A DNA stretch of 64,000 nt, from the NCBI RefSeq assembly GCF_019048265.1, contig NZ_CP077311.1, forward strand, positions 4,163,001 through 4,227,000, given 5' to 3'. The DNA comes from Aeromonas sp. FDAARGOS 1405. Its GTDB lineage: Bacteria; Pseudomonadota; Gammaproteobacteria; Enterobacterales; Aeromonadaceae. Shown here in pieces: positions 52,638-62,119 of the stretch (its first letter is position 1; every line of letters begins with the position of its first letter). A model generated the notes under the pieces. That model was given only the letters and a program-made list of their open reading frames with translations. It ran no database searches and was not told where the DNA came from. A program made the position numbers and the translations under genes.

Positions 52638-53381
52638 TCAGAGCTCGAGGATCTCTTTGACAAAGGGAATGGTCAGCTTGCGCTTGGCGCGAAATGAGGC
52701 GTTGTCGAGCTGATTGAGGGTGGTGAGCAGGGTGCGCATATCGCGGGAGAGTCGGTTGAGCAGGAAGCGGCCCACATCGATGGGCAATTTGAAGCCCCGC
52801 AGCTCGGCACGCAGCTGCAGGGCACTGAGCTTGCCTTCATCATCCAGCTCTTCGAGATGGAAACTGACACCCCAGTCGAGGCGCGAAGCGAGATCCGGCA
52901 GTTGCAGTCCCAGTTTGCGCGGTGCGCTGCAGCCGGTGACCACCAGCGTCCCCTCCCCCTTCTCCTGCCAGCGGTTGTAGAAATCGAACAGCGCCCGCTC
53001 CCACACGGCATTGCCGGCGATCGCCTCGAGGCTGTCGAGACAGACCAGCGGCAGGCTTTCGAGAGCATCGAGCATGCTGGGATCAAGCAGTTCAAACTGA
53101 TCGAGGGAGAGATAGGCCGCCGCCGCATCGCGGGCGTTGACCTCGGCACAGGTGGCGTGGAGCAGATGAGAGCGTCCGGATCCCTTGGCTCCCCAGAAAT
53201 AGAGGAAAGGCGATCCCTGACCGATGGCCGCGTTTTTGAGAGCGGTGATCAGATGAGCATTGTTGCCGGGATAAAAACTGACGAAGGTTTCATCATCCGG
53301 TAGTTGTACGGCTAAAGACAGTTGGGCCGGTTGCTTCACTCGTTGGGCTTTGACTGTGACATTTGTGGCTAAGTGTATCAT
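52638..53381 (-). CDS. hda: Hda, DnaA regulatory inactivator
   Basis: This is an AAA+ protein that, with the DNA-loaded beta clamp, promotes ATP hydrolysis by DnaA and so limits re-initiation. The clamp-binding motif QLSLAV lies at about residues 20-25. The P-loop is GAKGSGRSHLLHA near 65, SLDQFELLDP and LVCLDSLEAIAGN (Walker B region) follow, and DLASRLDWG is near 162. The C-terminus KRKLTIPFVKEILEL is almost identical to E. coli. The start at ATG 53381 gives 247 residues; GTG 53339 would give a protein closer to the E. coli length. It lies downstream of the DUF2066 gene on the same strand. Confidence 0.94.
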   Translation of the reverse strand: MIHLATNVTVKAQRVKQPAQLSLAVQLPDDETFVSFYPGNNAHLITALKNAAIGQGSPFLYFWGAKGSGRSHLLHATCAEVNARDAAAAYLSLDQFELLDPSMLDALESLPLVCLDSLEAIAGNAVWERALFDFYNRWQEKGEGTLVVTGCSAPRKLGLQLPDLASRLDWGVSFHLEELDDEGKLSALQLRAELRGFKLPIDVGRFLLNRLSRDMRTLLTTLNQLDNASFRAKRKLTIPFVKEILEL

Positions 53382-53399
53382 CGCAAAGGCAGATAGAGA

Positions 53400-53422
53400 A
53401 CCGCCCGGACAAGCCGGGCGGT
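53400..53422 (-). terminator. Hairpin between the DUF2066 gene and hda
   Basis: ACCGCCCGG / CCGGGCGGT with a 5-base loop lies 20 bases past the DUF2066 stop and 19 bases before the hda start. The T-run on the minus strand is short (TTCTCT), so some read-through into hda is likely. Confidence 0.65.
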
Positions 53423-53441
53423 CTACAAAAGCCTTATAAAA

Positions 53442-54461
53442 TCAGGGCTGCGACCATTGGTAACGCAAACCGCTGCCATTATCGTCAACCTTGCGCAAAC
53501 GACTCTCGAGCTGCAGTGCCCGCACCAATTCGGCCTGATCCCCTTGCAGAGTAAAGTTGAAGGTGACCTGGTCCCCCTCCAGCTTGCCGATCGCCACCTT
53601 GCTGACGTTGGCCATCCCCTGCAGCATCTTCTGCACGGCGATCATGCTGTCCACTTCGGAGAGGCCATCTACCACCAGGGTCTGGCTGGTTGCCGGACCA
53701 GAAATACGGGCACCGTAGTTTTTCACCAGCCAGGCCGCCAGGGTATCGGCAAACCCTTGCGCCACTTCGGCCTGAGTGCCGGTGCTATTGCCACGGGTCA
53801 GCTCGGCCACTTCACCGGCCGCTTTGGGGCCGTAGAGTCCCCAATCGATGCTCCACTTGTCACCTTCCGGTGTCAGCTTGCCCAGCACCACCATCTCGGC
53901 GCCATAGCGCTGGCTTGCCTGCAAAATCGGGTCGGCAAAGCGTCCCCAGACGTCGGTGGCACTGACCGCCATGTTGTCATCGAGATCCATCAGCGGAATG
54001 CTGATGGGTAGCCCCAGCGTCTGGGCCTGCTCGCGCAAGGCTTGCGCCCAACCATCGCTGGATTGATCCGACAGCAGGCGACGCTCCCCCTGATCCACCA
54101 CCAGCCAGATCGCCATCTGGGGACGCGCCGGGCCAAGCAGGGCAAACTGGCTCTCGGAGACCAGGCTGTTGACCTTGTCACTCTTGAACTCGGCTTTCAG
54201 ATACTTGACGGAGTCCTGATCCTGATAGCCATAGCTTTTGACATAGTCGCCCGGGGCCGCCAGCGCCTTGACCACCACCGGCTGGGTGAGGATGTCGCGC
54301 TTGCCGGTCACCTTGATCAGCACCTGACCCAGTGCCTGCCCCTGAGCGGCCACCATGTCGCCACTGGTCGGGGCCTTGCCCTGATAGAGGTCGGTCACCT
54401 GAGCGGCCGAGGCCATGAATGACAAGCCGCAGCAGAGGGCGGTCACAACACGTTTGAACAT
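53442..54461 (-). CDS. DUF2066-family secreted protein
   Basis: This is a 339-residue protein with an N-terminal signal peptide (VVTALCCGLSFMASAAQ) and no lipobox. The family is commonly found between purM and hda in this group of bacteria, as here. Visible segments are VTDLYQGKAPTSGDMVAAQG, VLIKVTGKRDILTQP and AIWLVVDQGERR, with an alpha/beta character throughout. The function is unknown to me. The frame extends to 54602, but ATG 54461 is the one that starts a signal peptide. Confidence 0.85.
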   Translation of the reverse strand: MFKRVVTALCCGLSFMASAAQVTDLYQGKAPTSGDMVAAQGQALGQVLIKVTGKRDILTQPVVVKALAAPGDYVKSYGYQDQDSVKYLKAEFKSDKVNSLVSESQFALLGPARPQMAIWLVVDQGERRLLSDQSSDGWAQALREQAQTLGLPISIPLMDLDDNMAVSATDVWGRFADPILQASQRYGAEMVVLGKLTPEGDKWSIDWGLYGPKAAGEVAELTRGNSTGTQAEVAQGFADTLAAWLVKNYGARISGPATSQTLVVDGLSEVDSMIAVQKMLQGMANVSKVAIGKLEGDQVTFNFTLQGDQAELVRALQLESRLRKVDDNGSGLRYQWSQP

Positions 54462-54611
54462 GAACAGAGTCTCGAAATGGGAGAGTGTGCTTATGGTAGC
54501 GGCAAGGCGCATCCTGCGGCAAGGCTGGCACAAGCGGCCACAAACAGCAGAGCCGGCGATGCGCCGGCTCCGATCACCCCTTCCACATGGGAAGCAGGTC
54601 AAGGCATAAAC

Positions 54612-55238
54612 TTATTTGGTACCGAAGATCTTGTCGCCTGCATCGCCCAGACCCGGCACGATGTAGCCTTTCTCGTTCAGCCCCTGGTCGACAGAAGCGC
54701 AGTAGAGCTCTACGTCAGGGTGAGCGGCTTCCAGCGCCTTGATCCCTTCCGGCGCGGCAACCAGTACCAGCACCTTGATGGATTGGCAGCCTTTCTTCTT
54801 CAGCAGATCGATGGTGGCAATCATGGAACCACCGGTGGCCAGCATCGGATCGATGACCAGCGCCAGACGCTCTTCGATGTTGCTGACGATCTTTTCGAAA
54901 TAGGGAACCGGTTGCAGGGTCTCTTCATCGCGGTAGATACCGACCACGCTGACGCGGGCGCTCGGCATGTGCTCCAGTACGCCATCCATCATGCCAAGGC
55001 CGGCACGCAGGATGGGTACGACGGTTACCTTCTTGCCTTTGATCTGGTCAACTTCTACTGGCCCATTCCAGCCATCGATGATAACCTTCTCGGTTTCGAA
55101 GTCAGAGGTCGCTTCATAGGTCAACAAACTGCCCACTTCTTTGGCCAGTTCACGGAAACGCTTGGTGCTGATATCGCCTTCACGCATCAGACCGATCTTG
55201 TGTTTGACCAGGGGGTGTTTGACTTCAACGACTTTCAT
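54612..55238 (-). CDS. upp: Upp, uracil phosphoribosyltransferase
   Basis: This salvages uracil to UMP using PRPP. It has 208 residues, the same as E. coli Upp. The PRPP-binding motif [16 protein letters not shown] lies near residue 128, [15 protein letters not shown] near 75, and the uracil-binding [15 protein letters not shown] is at the C-terminus. The start ATG 55238 has GAGGAG 7 bases upstream. Divergent from purMN with a shared 176-base intergenic region holding a PurR-like box. The usual partner uraA is not in the window. Confidence 0.97.
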   Translation of the reverse strand: MKVVEVKHPLVKHKIGLMREGDISTKRFRELAKEVGSLLTYEATSDFETEKVIIDGWNGPVEVDQIKGKKVTVVPILRAGLGMMDGVLEHMPSARVSVVGIYRDEETLQPVPYFEKIVSNIEERLALVIDPMLATGGSMIATIDLLKKKGCQSIKVLVLVAAPEGIKALEAAHPDVELYCASVDQGLNEKGYIVPGLGDAGDKIFGTK

Positions 55239-55322
55239 TATTATCTCCTCTAACCTGCCGCAAAAAAATCGCGGAATCATACAACAAAAGCCACCGCTTG
55301 TAGAGCATTTCCGCGCAAAAAC

Positions 55323-55338
55323 GCGCAAACGATTTCCT
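55323..55338 (+). promoter_or_regulatory. Candidate PurR box between upp and purM
   Basis: GCGCAAACGATTTCCT fits the PurR consensus ANGCAANCGNTTNCNT at every specified position except the first. It is 77 bases before the purM start and 85 from the upp start. PurR control of purMN is established in E. coli. Confidence 0.7.
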
Positions 55339-55414
55339 TTCTGGTTTTCCACCGCCACTGTTAGAATACGCCCCGAATTTTACCCTCCACTTCTTTACAT
55401 GACGGGGAATACTC

Positions 55415-56452
55415 GTGACTGACAAAACCTCACTGAGCTACAAGGATGCTGGCGTAGATATCGATGCCGGCAATGCACTGGTTGAACGTATCAAGGGCGT
55501 GTCAAAGCGCACTCGTCGTCCTGAAGTCCTTGGTGGTCTTGGCGGCTTTGGGGCCTTGTGTCAAATCCCTGCGGGCTACAAGGAGCCGGTACTGGTCTCC
55601 GGTACCGATGGTGTGGGCACCAAGCTGCGGCTGGCCATCGACCTGAAGAAGCACGACACCGTGGGCATCGATTTGGTGGCCATGTGCGTTAATGATCTGA
55701 TCGTACAGGGCGCCGAGCCGCTGTTCTTCCTCGACTACTATGCGACCGGCAAGCTGGACGTGGACACCGCGGCCGCGGTGGTCACCGGGATCGGTGCCGG
55801 TTGCGAGCAGTCAGGCTGTGCCCTGGTGGGCGGCGAGACTGCCGAGATGCCGGGTATGTATGAAGGGGAAGACTACGACATCGCCGGTTTCTGCGTCGGT
55901 GTGGTGGAGAAGAGCGAAATCATCGACGGCAGCAAGGTCGGTGAAGGGGATGCCCTGATCGCGCTGGCCGCCAGCGGCCCTCACTCCAACGGCTTCTCCC
56001 TGATCCGTAAAATTCTGGAAGTCTCCAAAGCAGACGTGCATCAGCCGCTGGGGGACACCACCCTGGCCAACGCCCTGCTGGAGCCGACCCGCATCTATGT
56101 GAAACCTGTGCTCAAGCTCATCAAGGAGTGCGAGATCCACGCCCTCTCCCACATCACCGGCGGTGGCTTCTGGGAGAATATCCCCCGCGTATTGCCTGCC
56201 AACACTCAAGCGGTGATCGACGAGCAGAGCTGGCAGTGGCCGGCGGTGTTCAGCTGGCTGCAGCAAGCTGGCAACGTCACCCGTCACGAGATGTATCGCA
56301 CCTTCAACTGCGGTGTCGGCATGATCATCGCCCTGCCCGCCAACCAGCTGGAGAAGGCGCTGACCCTGCTCAAGGCGGAAGGCGAAAATGCATGGCATAT
56401 CGGCCATATCGCCAAGGCAGCCGATGGTGAGGAGCAGGTCGTCATTCAATGA
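55415..56452 (+). CDS. purM: PurM, AIR synthetase
   Basis: This makes aminoimidazole ribotide from FGAM with ATP, step five of purine synthesis. It has 345 residues, matching E. coli from the N-terminal [20 protein letters not shown] onward, with [29 protein letters not shown] and [21 protein letters not shown] segments. The start is GTG 55415, as in E. coli purM. The stop overlaps the purN ATG (ATGA), so the two are translationally coupled. Confidence 0.97.
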   Translation: MTDKTSLSYKDAGVDIDAGNALVERIKGVSKRTRRPEVLGGLGGFGALCQIPAGYKEPVLVSGTDGVGTKLRLAIDLKKHDTVGIDLVAMCVNDLIVQGAEPLFFLDYYATGKLDVDTAAAVVTGIGAGCEQSGCALVGGETAEMPGMYEGEDYDIAGFCVGVVEKSEIIDGSKVGEGDALIALAASGPHSNGFSLIRKILEVSKADVHQPLGDTTLANALLEPTRIYVKPVLKLIKECEIHALSHITGGGFWENIPRVLPANTQAVIDEQSWQWPAVFSWLQQAGNVTRHEMYRTFNCGVGMIIALPANQLEKALTLLKAEGENAWHIGHIAKAADGEEQVVIQ

Positions 56453-57123
56453 ATGACCGGATCAACAGCCAAATGACCTCCCCTATGAAACGCATCCTGG
56501 TGCTAATCTCCGGCAGCGGCAGCAACCTGCAGGCGATCCTCGACCACTGTGCCAGCGGCAAGATTGCCGGTGAGGTGGTCGGCGTCATCAGCAACAAGGC
56601 CGATTCCTATGGTCTGGTTCGCGCCAGAGAGGCAGGCGTGGCGACCTCTATTCTGGCCCAGCAGCAGTTTGCCAGCCGGGAGGAGTATGACGCCGCCCTG
56701 CTTGCGCTGATGTCAGACTATCAGCCGGACTTGGTGGTGCTGGCCGGGTTTATGCGGATATTGAGCGGCGATCTGGTGCGCCATTTCGCCGGGCGGATGA
56801 TCAATATCCACCCCTCCCTGCTGCCCAAGTATCAGGGCTTGCACACTCACCAGCGTGCTATCGATGCCGGTGATAGCGAGCATGGCGCCAGCGTCCACTT
56901 CGTCACCGAAGAGCTGGATGGTGGCCCGGTGATCCTGCAGGCCCGTGTGCCCATCTTTGAAGGAGACAGTGCGGACGAGGTAGCGGCACGGGTACAGGCG
57001 CAGGAGCACAGCATCTATCCGCTGGTGGTACGCTGGTTCTGCGAAGGCAGGCTGCAGATGGTTGATGGCGCCGTACAACTGGATGGCACCTTGCTGGGTG
57101 CCGCGGGTTACGCCTGCGAGTAA
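56449..57123 (+). CDS. purN: PurN, GAR transformylase
   Basis: This uses 10-formyltetrahydrofolate to formylate glycinamide ribotide, step three of purine synthesis. Motifs are [15 protein letters not shown] near residue 16, [11 protein letters not shown] near 97, [17 protein letters not shown] near 118 with the catalytic Asn and His, and [17 protein letters not shown] near 147 with the catalytic Asp. ATG 56449 overlaps the purM stop. ATG 56473 or 56485 would give a protein closer to the E. coli N-terminus. Confidence 0.95.
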   Translation: MNDRINSQMTSPMKRILVLISGSGSNLQAILDHCASGKIAGEVVGVISNKADSYGLVRAREAGVATSILAQQQFASREEYDAALLALMSDYQPDLVVLAGFMRILSGDLVRHFAGRMINIHPSLLPKYQGLHTHQRAIDAGDSEHGASVHFVTEELDGGPVILQARVPIFEGDSADEVAARVQAQEHSIYPLVVRWFCEGRLQMVDGAVQLDGTLLGAAGYACE

Positions 57124-57149
57124 CCGCTAACAACTGCATGTCAGATACA

Positions 57150-57180
57150 ACAAGGGAGGCTTAGGCCTCCCTTGTCATTT
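57150..57180. terminator. Terminator after purMN
   Basis: A perfect 11-bp stem ACAAGGGAGGC / GCCTCCCTTGT with a TTAG loop, 26 bases after purN and between convergent genes. The T-run after it is short (CATTTCT). Confidence 0.85.
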
Positions 57181-57240
57181 CTACCTACCTCACGATGGCT
57201 TAGGTCAGGTCCGATTACGCCGCTACGCGGCCAAGCGACC

Positions 57241-58002
57241 CTAGACCGGATTGTCGATATCGATAAAGGTGACATCCAGCCCATGCACGGTCGCCAGCCA
57301 CTCCCCCAGCGCCTTGACACCATAACGCTCGGTGGCGTGATGGCCAGCGGCGTAGAAGTGCATCCCCATCTCGCGAGCGGTGTGAATGGTCTGCTCGGAG
57401 GCTTCGCCAGAGATAAAGGCATCGATGCCCTGCTCCGCCGCCAGATTGATGTAGCTCTGACCGCCACCGGTGCACCAGGCTACGGAACGGATAAGCTCGG
57501 GGCCGCTGTCGCCACAATAGAGTGGTTCGCGGCCAAGGCGATCGGCAATCAGCTTGGCAAAGTCGGCCCCATTCATCGGCTCTTCCAGCTTGCCCACCAT
57601 GGCGACGCTCTTGCTGTTCCACGGCTCCAGACCGCGACGCACCTTGATGTCGAGCAGCTTGGCGAGCTGGGCGTTGTTACCCACCTCGGGATGGACATCC
57701 AGCGGTAAATGGTAGGCAAACAGGTTGATATCGTGGGTCAGCAGGGTCTTGAGCCGACGCTGCTTCATGCCGGTGATCTGGGCCGGTTCACCGCTCCAGA
57801 AGTAGCCGTGATGGACCAGAATAGCATCGGCCTCGGCAGCCACCGCCGCGTCGATAAGCGCCTGACTGGCGGTGACACCGGTCACCACCTTGCGAATGCG
57901 CTCGCGCCCCTCCACTTGCAAGCCGTTGGGGCAGTAATCCTTTATGGCGTGAGGTTCGAGCAGATGGTTCAGTACGGTTTCGAGTTTTCGATGAGAGATC
58001 AT
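57241..58002 (-). CDS. Nif3-like dinuclear metal centre protein (YbgI family)
   Basis: This is a 253-residue protein of the Nif3/YbgI/GTP cyclohydrolase-like family, known structurally as a toroidal hexamer with a two-metal site. Metal ligands are visible in DAILVHHGYFW near residue 60 and the C-terminal HATERYGVKALGEWL near 222. Function is not firmly established; a role in metallocofactor or DNA metabolism has been proposed for the family. It lies between purN and flrC, separated from flrC by a hairpin, so it is probably a separate unit. Confidence 0.9.
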   Translation of the reverse strand: MISHRKLETVLNHLLEPHAIKDYCPNGLQVEGRERIRKVVTGVTASQALIDAAVAAEADAILVHHGYFWSGEPAQITGMKQRRLKTLLTHDINLFAYHLPLDVHPEVGNNAQLAKLLDIKVRRGLEPWNSKSVAMVGKLEEPMNGADFAKLIADRLGREPLYCGDSGPELIRSVAWCTGGGQSYINLAAEQGIDAFISGEASEQTIHTAREMGMHFYAAGHHATERYGVKALGEWLATVHGLDVTFIDIDNPV

Positions 58003-58042
58003 AGGGGTCCCTTATTAAGGCTCGGTCCCCTGCTTTACCAAT

Positions 58043-58078
58043 AAAAACAGGGGCCAGGCTCAAAGCGCCAAGGGCCCC
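58043..58078 (-). terminator. Terminator after flrC
   Basis: GGGGCC / GGCCCC stem around a 17-base loop that can itself pair partly. On the minus strand it is followed by TGTTTTTATTGG. It lies 84 bases past the flrC stop. Confidence 0.75.
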
Positions 58079-58161
58079 ATGATAATCGAGCCGGGCTGTC
58101 AAGACCATGACAGCGCCAGCACGATGAAGCTTCGCCCTCACTCTCGGGCAAACAACCTGAC

Positions 58162-59505
58162 TCAGGCGGGCAAATCGATCCCCGCATCCCGCATCTGGGC
58201 GAGCTTGTAGCGCAGGGTGCGCGGGCTGATGCCGAGTCGGTCCGCGACATCCTTGCGGCTGCCGTTGCACTCTTGCAGGGTGTCGAGAATGATCTGGTGC
58301 TCCTGCTGCTTGAGCTCGCTGCCAAGGCGATCACCGCCATAACTGCGCTCCACACAGATCGACTCCATGCTCTCTTCGTCCAGCTCCTCCAGAATGAGGT
58401 GCTCCCCATCGATCAGCCCGTCCGGACTGAGGATCAGGGCGCGCTGTACCACGTTGTCCAACTCCCGCACATTGCCGGGCCAGCTGTGGGCTAGCAGCCT
58501 CCTCCGTGATGTCTCGGTCAATCTGGGTGTCGGCAACCCCTGCTGGCTGGCATGGAGGGCCAGCAAATGTTCCGCCAGCGGCAGAATGTCACCGGTCCGC
58601 TCGTTCAGAGCAGACCAGCGCAGCGGGAAGACATTGAGACGATAGTAGAGATCTTCGCGAAACAGGCCATCCTGTACCGCTTTTTTCAAATCCCGGTTGC
58701 TGGTGGCGATGACCCGCACATCCAGCGGGATCATCTTGCGACTGCCGAGCCGCTCCACCTCTTTCTCCTGCAACACCCGCAGCAATTTGGCTTGCAGCCC
58801 CTGATCCATCTCGGTGATCTCGTCAAGCAGCAGGGTGCCCCCCTGCGCCTGCTCGAACTTGCCGGGGCACCCCTGTACCGCACCGGTGAAAGCCCCCTTC
58901 TCGTAGCCAAACAGGGTCGCCTCCAGCATGTTTTCCGGAATGGCGGCGCAGTTGATGGCGACGAAAGGCTGCTCGGCGCGGTTGGAGTTGTCGTGAATGT
59001 AACGGGCCAACACCTCTTTGCCGGTTCCGCTCGGGCCGGTCACCATCACGGTCGCTTCGCTTCTGGCCACTCGGGTCGCCAGCTGGAACAGCTCGGCGGT
59101 TTTGGGATCCCCGTAGACCACGGCGCGCTTCTCCACCTTCTGGGCCGGTACATAACGACTAACCTGATTGAGCAGCACTTCCGGAGAAAAGGGCTTGGCC
59201 AGATAATCGATGGCCCCTTCGCGCATGGCACGAACTGCACCGTCGATATTGGCGTAGGCGGTCATCAGCAACACGGGGATCTGTGGATATTGCTGGCGGA
59301 TGGTGGCCAGCAGCGTCACCCCATCCATCCCCCCCATCTGGATATCGGAGATCACCATGTCAAACGGCTGACGGGAGAGCGCCAGCAGAGCCCGCTCGCC
59401 ACTGTCCGCTTCACGACAATCATAGCCCCCCAGTAAAAGGGTATCCACCAGCGCTTCGCGCAGGCCATTGTCATCTTCAACTACCAGGATCCTGGCCTGT
59501 GTCAT
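58162..59505 (-). CDS. flrC: FlrC, sigma-54-dependent flagellar response regulator
   Basis: This NtrC-type activator of class III polar flagellar genes is phosphorylated by FlrB. The receiver domain has phosphoacceptor Asp54 (MVISDIQMGG). The AAA+ domain has Walker A GPSGTGKEVLARYIH near residue 157, the sigma-54 contact loop YEKGAFTGA near 205 and LLDEITEMDQGLQAKLLRVL near 228. The C-terminal Fis-type helix-turn-helix is at about 410-445 (SRKDVADRLGISPRTLRYKL). The start ATG 59505 overlaps the flrB stop by 4 bases. The gene after it is the Nif3-like gene, not fliE. Confidence 0.93.
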   Translation of the reverse strand: MTQARILVVEDDNGLREALVDTLLLGGYDCREADSGERALLALSRQPFDMVISDIQMGGMDGVTLLATIRQQYPQIPVLLMTAYANIDGAVRAMREGAIDYLAKPFSPEVLLNQVSRYVPAQKVEKRAVVYGDPKTAELFQLATRVARSEATVMVTGPSGTGKEVLARYIHDNSNRAEQPFVAINCAAIPENMLEATLFGYEKGAFTGAVQGCPGKFEQAQGGTLLLDEITEMDQGLQAKLLRVLQEKEVERLGSRKMIPLDVRVIATSNRDLKKAVQDGLFREDLYYRLNVFPLRWSALNERTGDILPLAEHLLALHASQQGLPTPRLTETSRRRLLAHSWPGNVRELDNVVQRALILSPDGLIDGEHLILEELDEESMESICVERSYGGDRLGSELKQQEHQIILDTLQECNGSRKDVADRLGISPRTLRYKLAQMRDAGIDLPA

Positions 59506-60536
59506 GCTACACCTCCAAGCTGCACCGGTTGCTGATGCAGGGGGAACGACAGAGTAAAACAGGTGCCTTCACCGGGAACCGAGGCCACACCGACCTCCCC
59601 CTGATGGGCACGCACGACGGATTGCACCACCGCCAACCCGAGGCCAGTGCCTTGGGAGCGAGTGGTAAAGAAGGGTTCGAATACCTGACCGAGCTGATGG
59701 GAAGGGATCCCCTTGCCATTGTCGATGACCCGCATCTCCACCCGGGCACCACTGCGCACCGCGCTGACCAGCAGCGAGGTGGCCCCTGCCTGCTGAGCAT
59801 TGGCTATCAGGTTGTTGATGGCTCCCGCCAGCGCACTGCTGTTGGCCAGCAGGCAGAGATCGGGCTCCGGCGCCTCCATGTGCAGTTCGCAGCCCTGTTG
59901 CTGACAGAAAGCCTCGGCACCAGCCTGCACTTCAGCCAGCAAGCCCTGTACCGAGATGGGGGTGACCACCTGATTGTCGCCATTGCGGGCAAACAGCAGG
60001 ATGTCGTTGATCTGCTTCTCCAGATCCTGGAGGCGGGCCATCAGCTTTTGCTGAAACTGGCTGCGGGACTCCGGCTTGAGGGTACGGTTGGCCAGGTTGG
60101 CGGCATAGAGCATGGCGGCGGAGAGCGGAGTGCGGATCTGGTGGGCGAGTGAAGCCGCCATATTGCCCAGCGCCGACAGCCGCTTCATGTGGTTGATGCG
60201 ATCCTGAAGCTTGCGGGTTTCAGTGAGGTCATTGATAAAGACCAGCTGGCCGCTCTGATCCGGCAGCGGCTGGGTAGAAAGCTGGACCCGTCGTCCGTCG
60301 CGCAGGGAGATCTCGTGGCCATCATCCTCACGTGGTTCAAAACAGCGGGCAATGATGCGGCGCCAGAGCTCTCCTTCCAGCGGCTCCCCCAGCAGTGAGA
60401 TGGCTGCCGGATTCGCGCGGGTGACCACCCCAGCCCCGTCAAGCAGCAACACCCCGGTGGGGAGCGCCTTGAAGATGGCATAGAGCTGGCTCACTTCGTG
60501 GGACTGGAGTGGCATGTCCTGCTGCTGGATCGTCAT
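59502..60536 (-). CDS. flrB: FlrB, flagellar sensor histidine kinase
   Basis: This is a 344-residue soluble kinase for FlrC with no membrane segments. It has a PAS-like N-terminal domain at about 15-110 (YAIFKALPTGVLLLDGAGVV), the phosphoacceptor region NMAASLAHQIRTPLSAA with His near 131, and an HATPase domain with NLIANAQQAG near 240, VIDNGKGIP and GTGLGLAVVQSVVRAHQG near 300. It is coupled to flrC by overlapping stop and start. A sigma-54-type promoter sequence lies 36-51 bases before its start. Confidence 0.93.
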   Translation of the reverse strand: MTIQQQDMPLQSHEVSQLYAIFKALPTGVLLLDGAGVVTRANPAAISLLGEPLEGELWRRIIARCFEPREDDGHEISLRDGRRVQLSTQPLPDQSGQLVFINDLTETRKLQDRINHMKRLSALGNMAASLAHQIRTPLSAAMLYAANLANRTLKPESRSQFQQKLMARLQDLEKQINDILLFARNGDNQVVTPISVQGLLAEVQAGAEAFCQQQGCELHMEAPEPDLCLLANSSALAGAINNLIANAQQAGATSLLVSAVRSGARVEMRVIDNGKGIPSHQLGQVFEPFFTTRSQGTGLGLAVVQSVVRAHQGEVGVASVPGEGTCFTLSFPLHQQPVQLGGVA

Positions 60537-60537
60537 A

Positions 60538-60570
60538 AACCTGACCTCAAACTGGCTATTGGGTCAGGTT
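60538..60570 (-). promoter_or_regulatory. Inverted repeat at the flrB start
   Basis: Perfect 9-bp arms AACCTGACC / GGTCAGGTT with a 15-base loop end one base from the flrB ATG. If transcribed, the hairpin would bury the ribosome binding site. If the sigma-54 start point is near 60561, only one arm is in the mRNA and the dyad would be a DNA site instead. Confidence 0.5.
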
Positions 60571-60571
60571 A

Positions 60572-60587
60572 TTCAATTTCCATGCCA
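60572..60587 (-). promoter_or_regulatory. Candidate sigma-54 promoter of flrBC
   Basis: On the minus strand TGGCATGGAAATTGAA matches the sigma-54 consensus TGGCAC-N5-TTGCA at 9 of 11 positions with correct spacing. The -12 GC reads GA. In Vibrio, flrBC is a sigma-54, FlrA-dependent class II operon, which fits the position between flrA and flrB. Confidence 0.6.
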
Positions 60588-60642
60588 CTAAATTATTTCA
60601 ATTAAAGCAATAGATTGCATGTTAACGTCAAGGCTTTGACCC

Positions 60643-62064
60643 TTAAACGTCCTTGCTCATCCCGTACTTTTTCATCTTCTCTACCAGGGTGGTACGGCGC
60701 ATGCCGAGCAGATCGGCGGCGCGGGCCACCACCCCGTCCTGCGACTCCAGCGCCTGGCGGATCAGCTCCACTTCAAGGTCGGCCAGCATCTCCTTGAGAT
60801 TGACCCCCTCCTCCGGCAGTTGCATGGTGCGGGCAGAGGCGAGGGGGTGATCCAGCTCCGGCGGCTCCTGGAACACCGCCGCCAGCGCATCCCGCTCATC
60901 CATCTCGGTCAGCCGCTCATCCCGCGGCTCGCTCGGCAACAGACGATAACGACTCGGCAGATCCGCCACATCGACGATCTGTTGCGGGTAGAGGATAAGC
61001 AGCCGCTCCAGCAGGTTGGAAAGCTCGCGCACATTGCCCGGCCAGGGGTACTGCATCAGCGACTCCAGCGCCCGCTGGGTCAGACGGATCACACTGTGGT
61101 GCTGCTCCGCGTGACGGTTGAGCAACTCCTGCAGCAGCAGCGGAATGTCATCGATGCGATCCCGCAGTGGCGGGGTCTCAATGGGGAAGACGTTGAGGCG
61201 GTAGTAGAGATCTTCACGAAAACCCTGACTGCGGATCAATGCCTCCAGATCCCGATGGGTCGCCGCAATGATGCGCACATCGGCCTGAATGGGCTTGCCA
61301 CCACCGACCCTGTCGAACAGCCGCTCCTGCAATACCCGCAGCAGTTTGACCTGCATCGGCATCGGCATGTCGCCAATCTCGTCGAGGAACAGGGTGCCCC
61401 CCTGCGCCAGCTCGAAACGACCGCGACGAGCTGCGATGGCGCCGGTAAAGGCTCCCTTCTCGTGACCGAACAGTTCGCTCTCAAGCAACTCGGCAGGAAT
61501 GGCACCACAGTTGATAGGCACAAAGGGGCCACTACTGCGGGCCGAGAGTTCGTGAATGGCACGGGCCACCACTTCTTTGCCGGTTCCCGATTCACCAAGG
61601 ATCAGCACGTTGGCATCGGTCTCGGCCACCTGGCTGATGAGGCGGCGAACCTCCTGGATCCCCTTCCCTTTGCCCACCAGCAAACGCAGCAACGTCTGCC
61701 CCTTGTCGTGGGTCTGTTGACGGGGATGGAGAGAGACAAAAGCCTGACAGAAGTGCAGATGACGGGTGAGGGATTCATAGGTAAAAGGCGAGAGCGCGAC
61801 CCCGATAAAGTTGCTGTTGGGCAGTTCCGCCTCAACCAGCGAGATAAAGGGGGTACGAGGGAAAGCGGCAAGTAACTCGGGCAAGGTGCGACCTGCCAGT
61901 TCACCCACCAGCACCCCTTGCAGTGGGCCAGAAGATTCGATGGCGATATCCAGGTCCCCTTCTGCGACATCCTGCCACAGGATCCCCATAAACGAGAGCA
62001 CGGTTCCCAACTGCTGGCGCCGCTGCGCATCGGCATCAACAATCAACACGCCCATCTCCACCAT
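60643..62064 (-). CDS. flrA: FlrA, master regulator of polar flagellar genes
   Basis: This is a sigma-54 activator at the top of the polar flagellar cascade, related to FleQ. The N-terminal receiver-like domain lacks a standard phosphorylation site, as in FleQ. The AAA+ domain has Walker [16 protein letters not shown] near residue 157, [10 protein letters not shown] near 202 and [20 protein letters not shown] near 225. The C-terminal helix-turn-helix ([20 protein letters not shown]) ends the 473-residue protein. FleQ-type proteins respond to c-di-GMP. Start ATG 62064 has GAGG 7 bases ahead; ATG 62070 is too close to it. A strong dyad lies just upstream. Confidence 0.92.
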   Translation of the reverse strand: MVEMGVLIVDADAQRRQQLGTVLSFMGILWQDVAEGDLDIAIESSGPLQGVLVGELAGRTLPELLAAFPRTPFISLVEAELPNSNFIGVALSPFTYESLTRHLHFCQAFVSLHPRQQTHDKGQTLLRLLVGKGKGIQEVRRLISQVAETDANVLILGESGTGKEVVARAIHELSARSSGPFVPINCGAIPAELLESELFGHEKGAFTGAIAARRGRFELAQGGTLFLDEIGDMPMPMQVKLLRVLQERLFDRVGGGKPIQADVRIIAATHRDLEALIRSQGFREDLYYRLNVFPIETPPLRDRIDDIPLLLQELLNRHAEQHHSVIRLTQRALESLMQYPWPGNVRELSNLLERLLILYPQQIVDVADLPSRYRLLPSEPRDERLTEMDERDALAAVFQEPPELDHPLASARTMQLPEEGVNLKEMLADLEVELIRQALESQDGVVARAADLLGMRRTTLVEKMKKYGMSKDV

Positions 62065-62097
62065 ATCCATCCCTCGCGATATCCTGAACTAACTTAT

Positions 62098-62119
62098 TGT
62101 TTTATTTAGTAATAAAACA
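62098..62119. promoter_or_regulatory. Palindrome upstream of flrA
   Basis: TGTTTTATT and AATAAAACA are perfect 9-base arms with a 4-base spacer, centred about 44 bases before the flrA start. It could be an operator for a flrA repressor or a leader hairpin. The surrounding DNA is A+T-rich. Confidence 0.55.
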
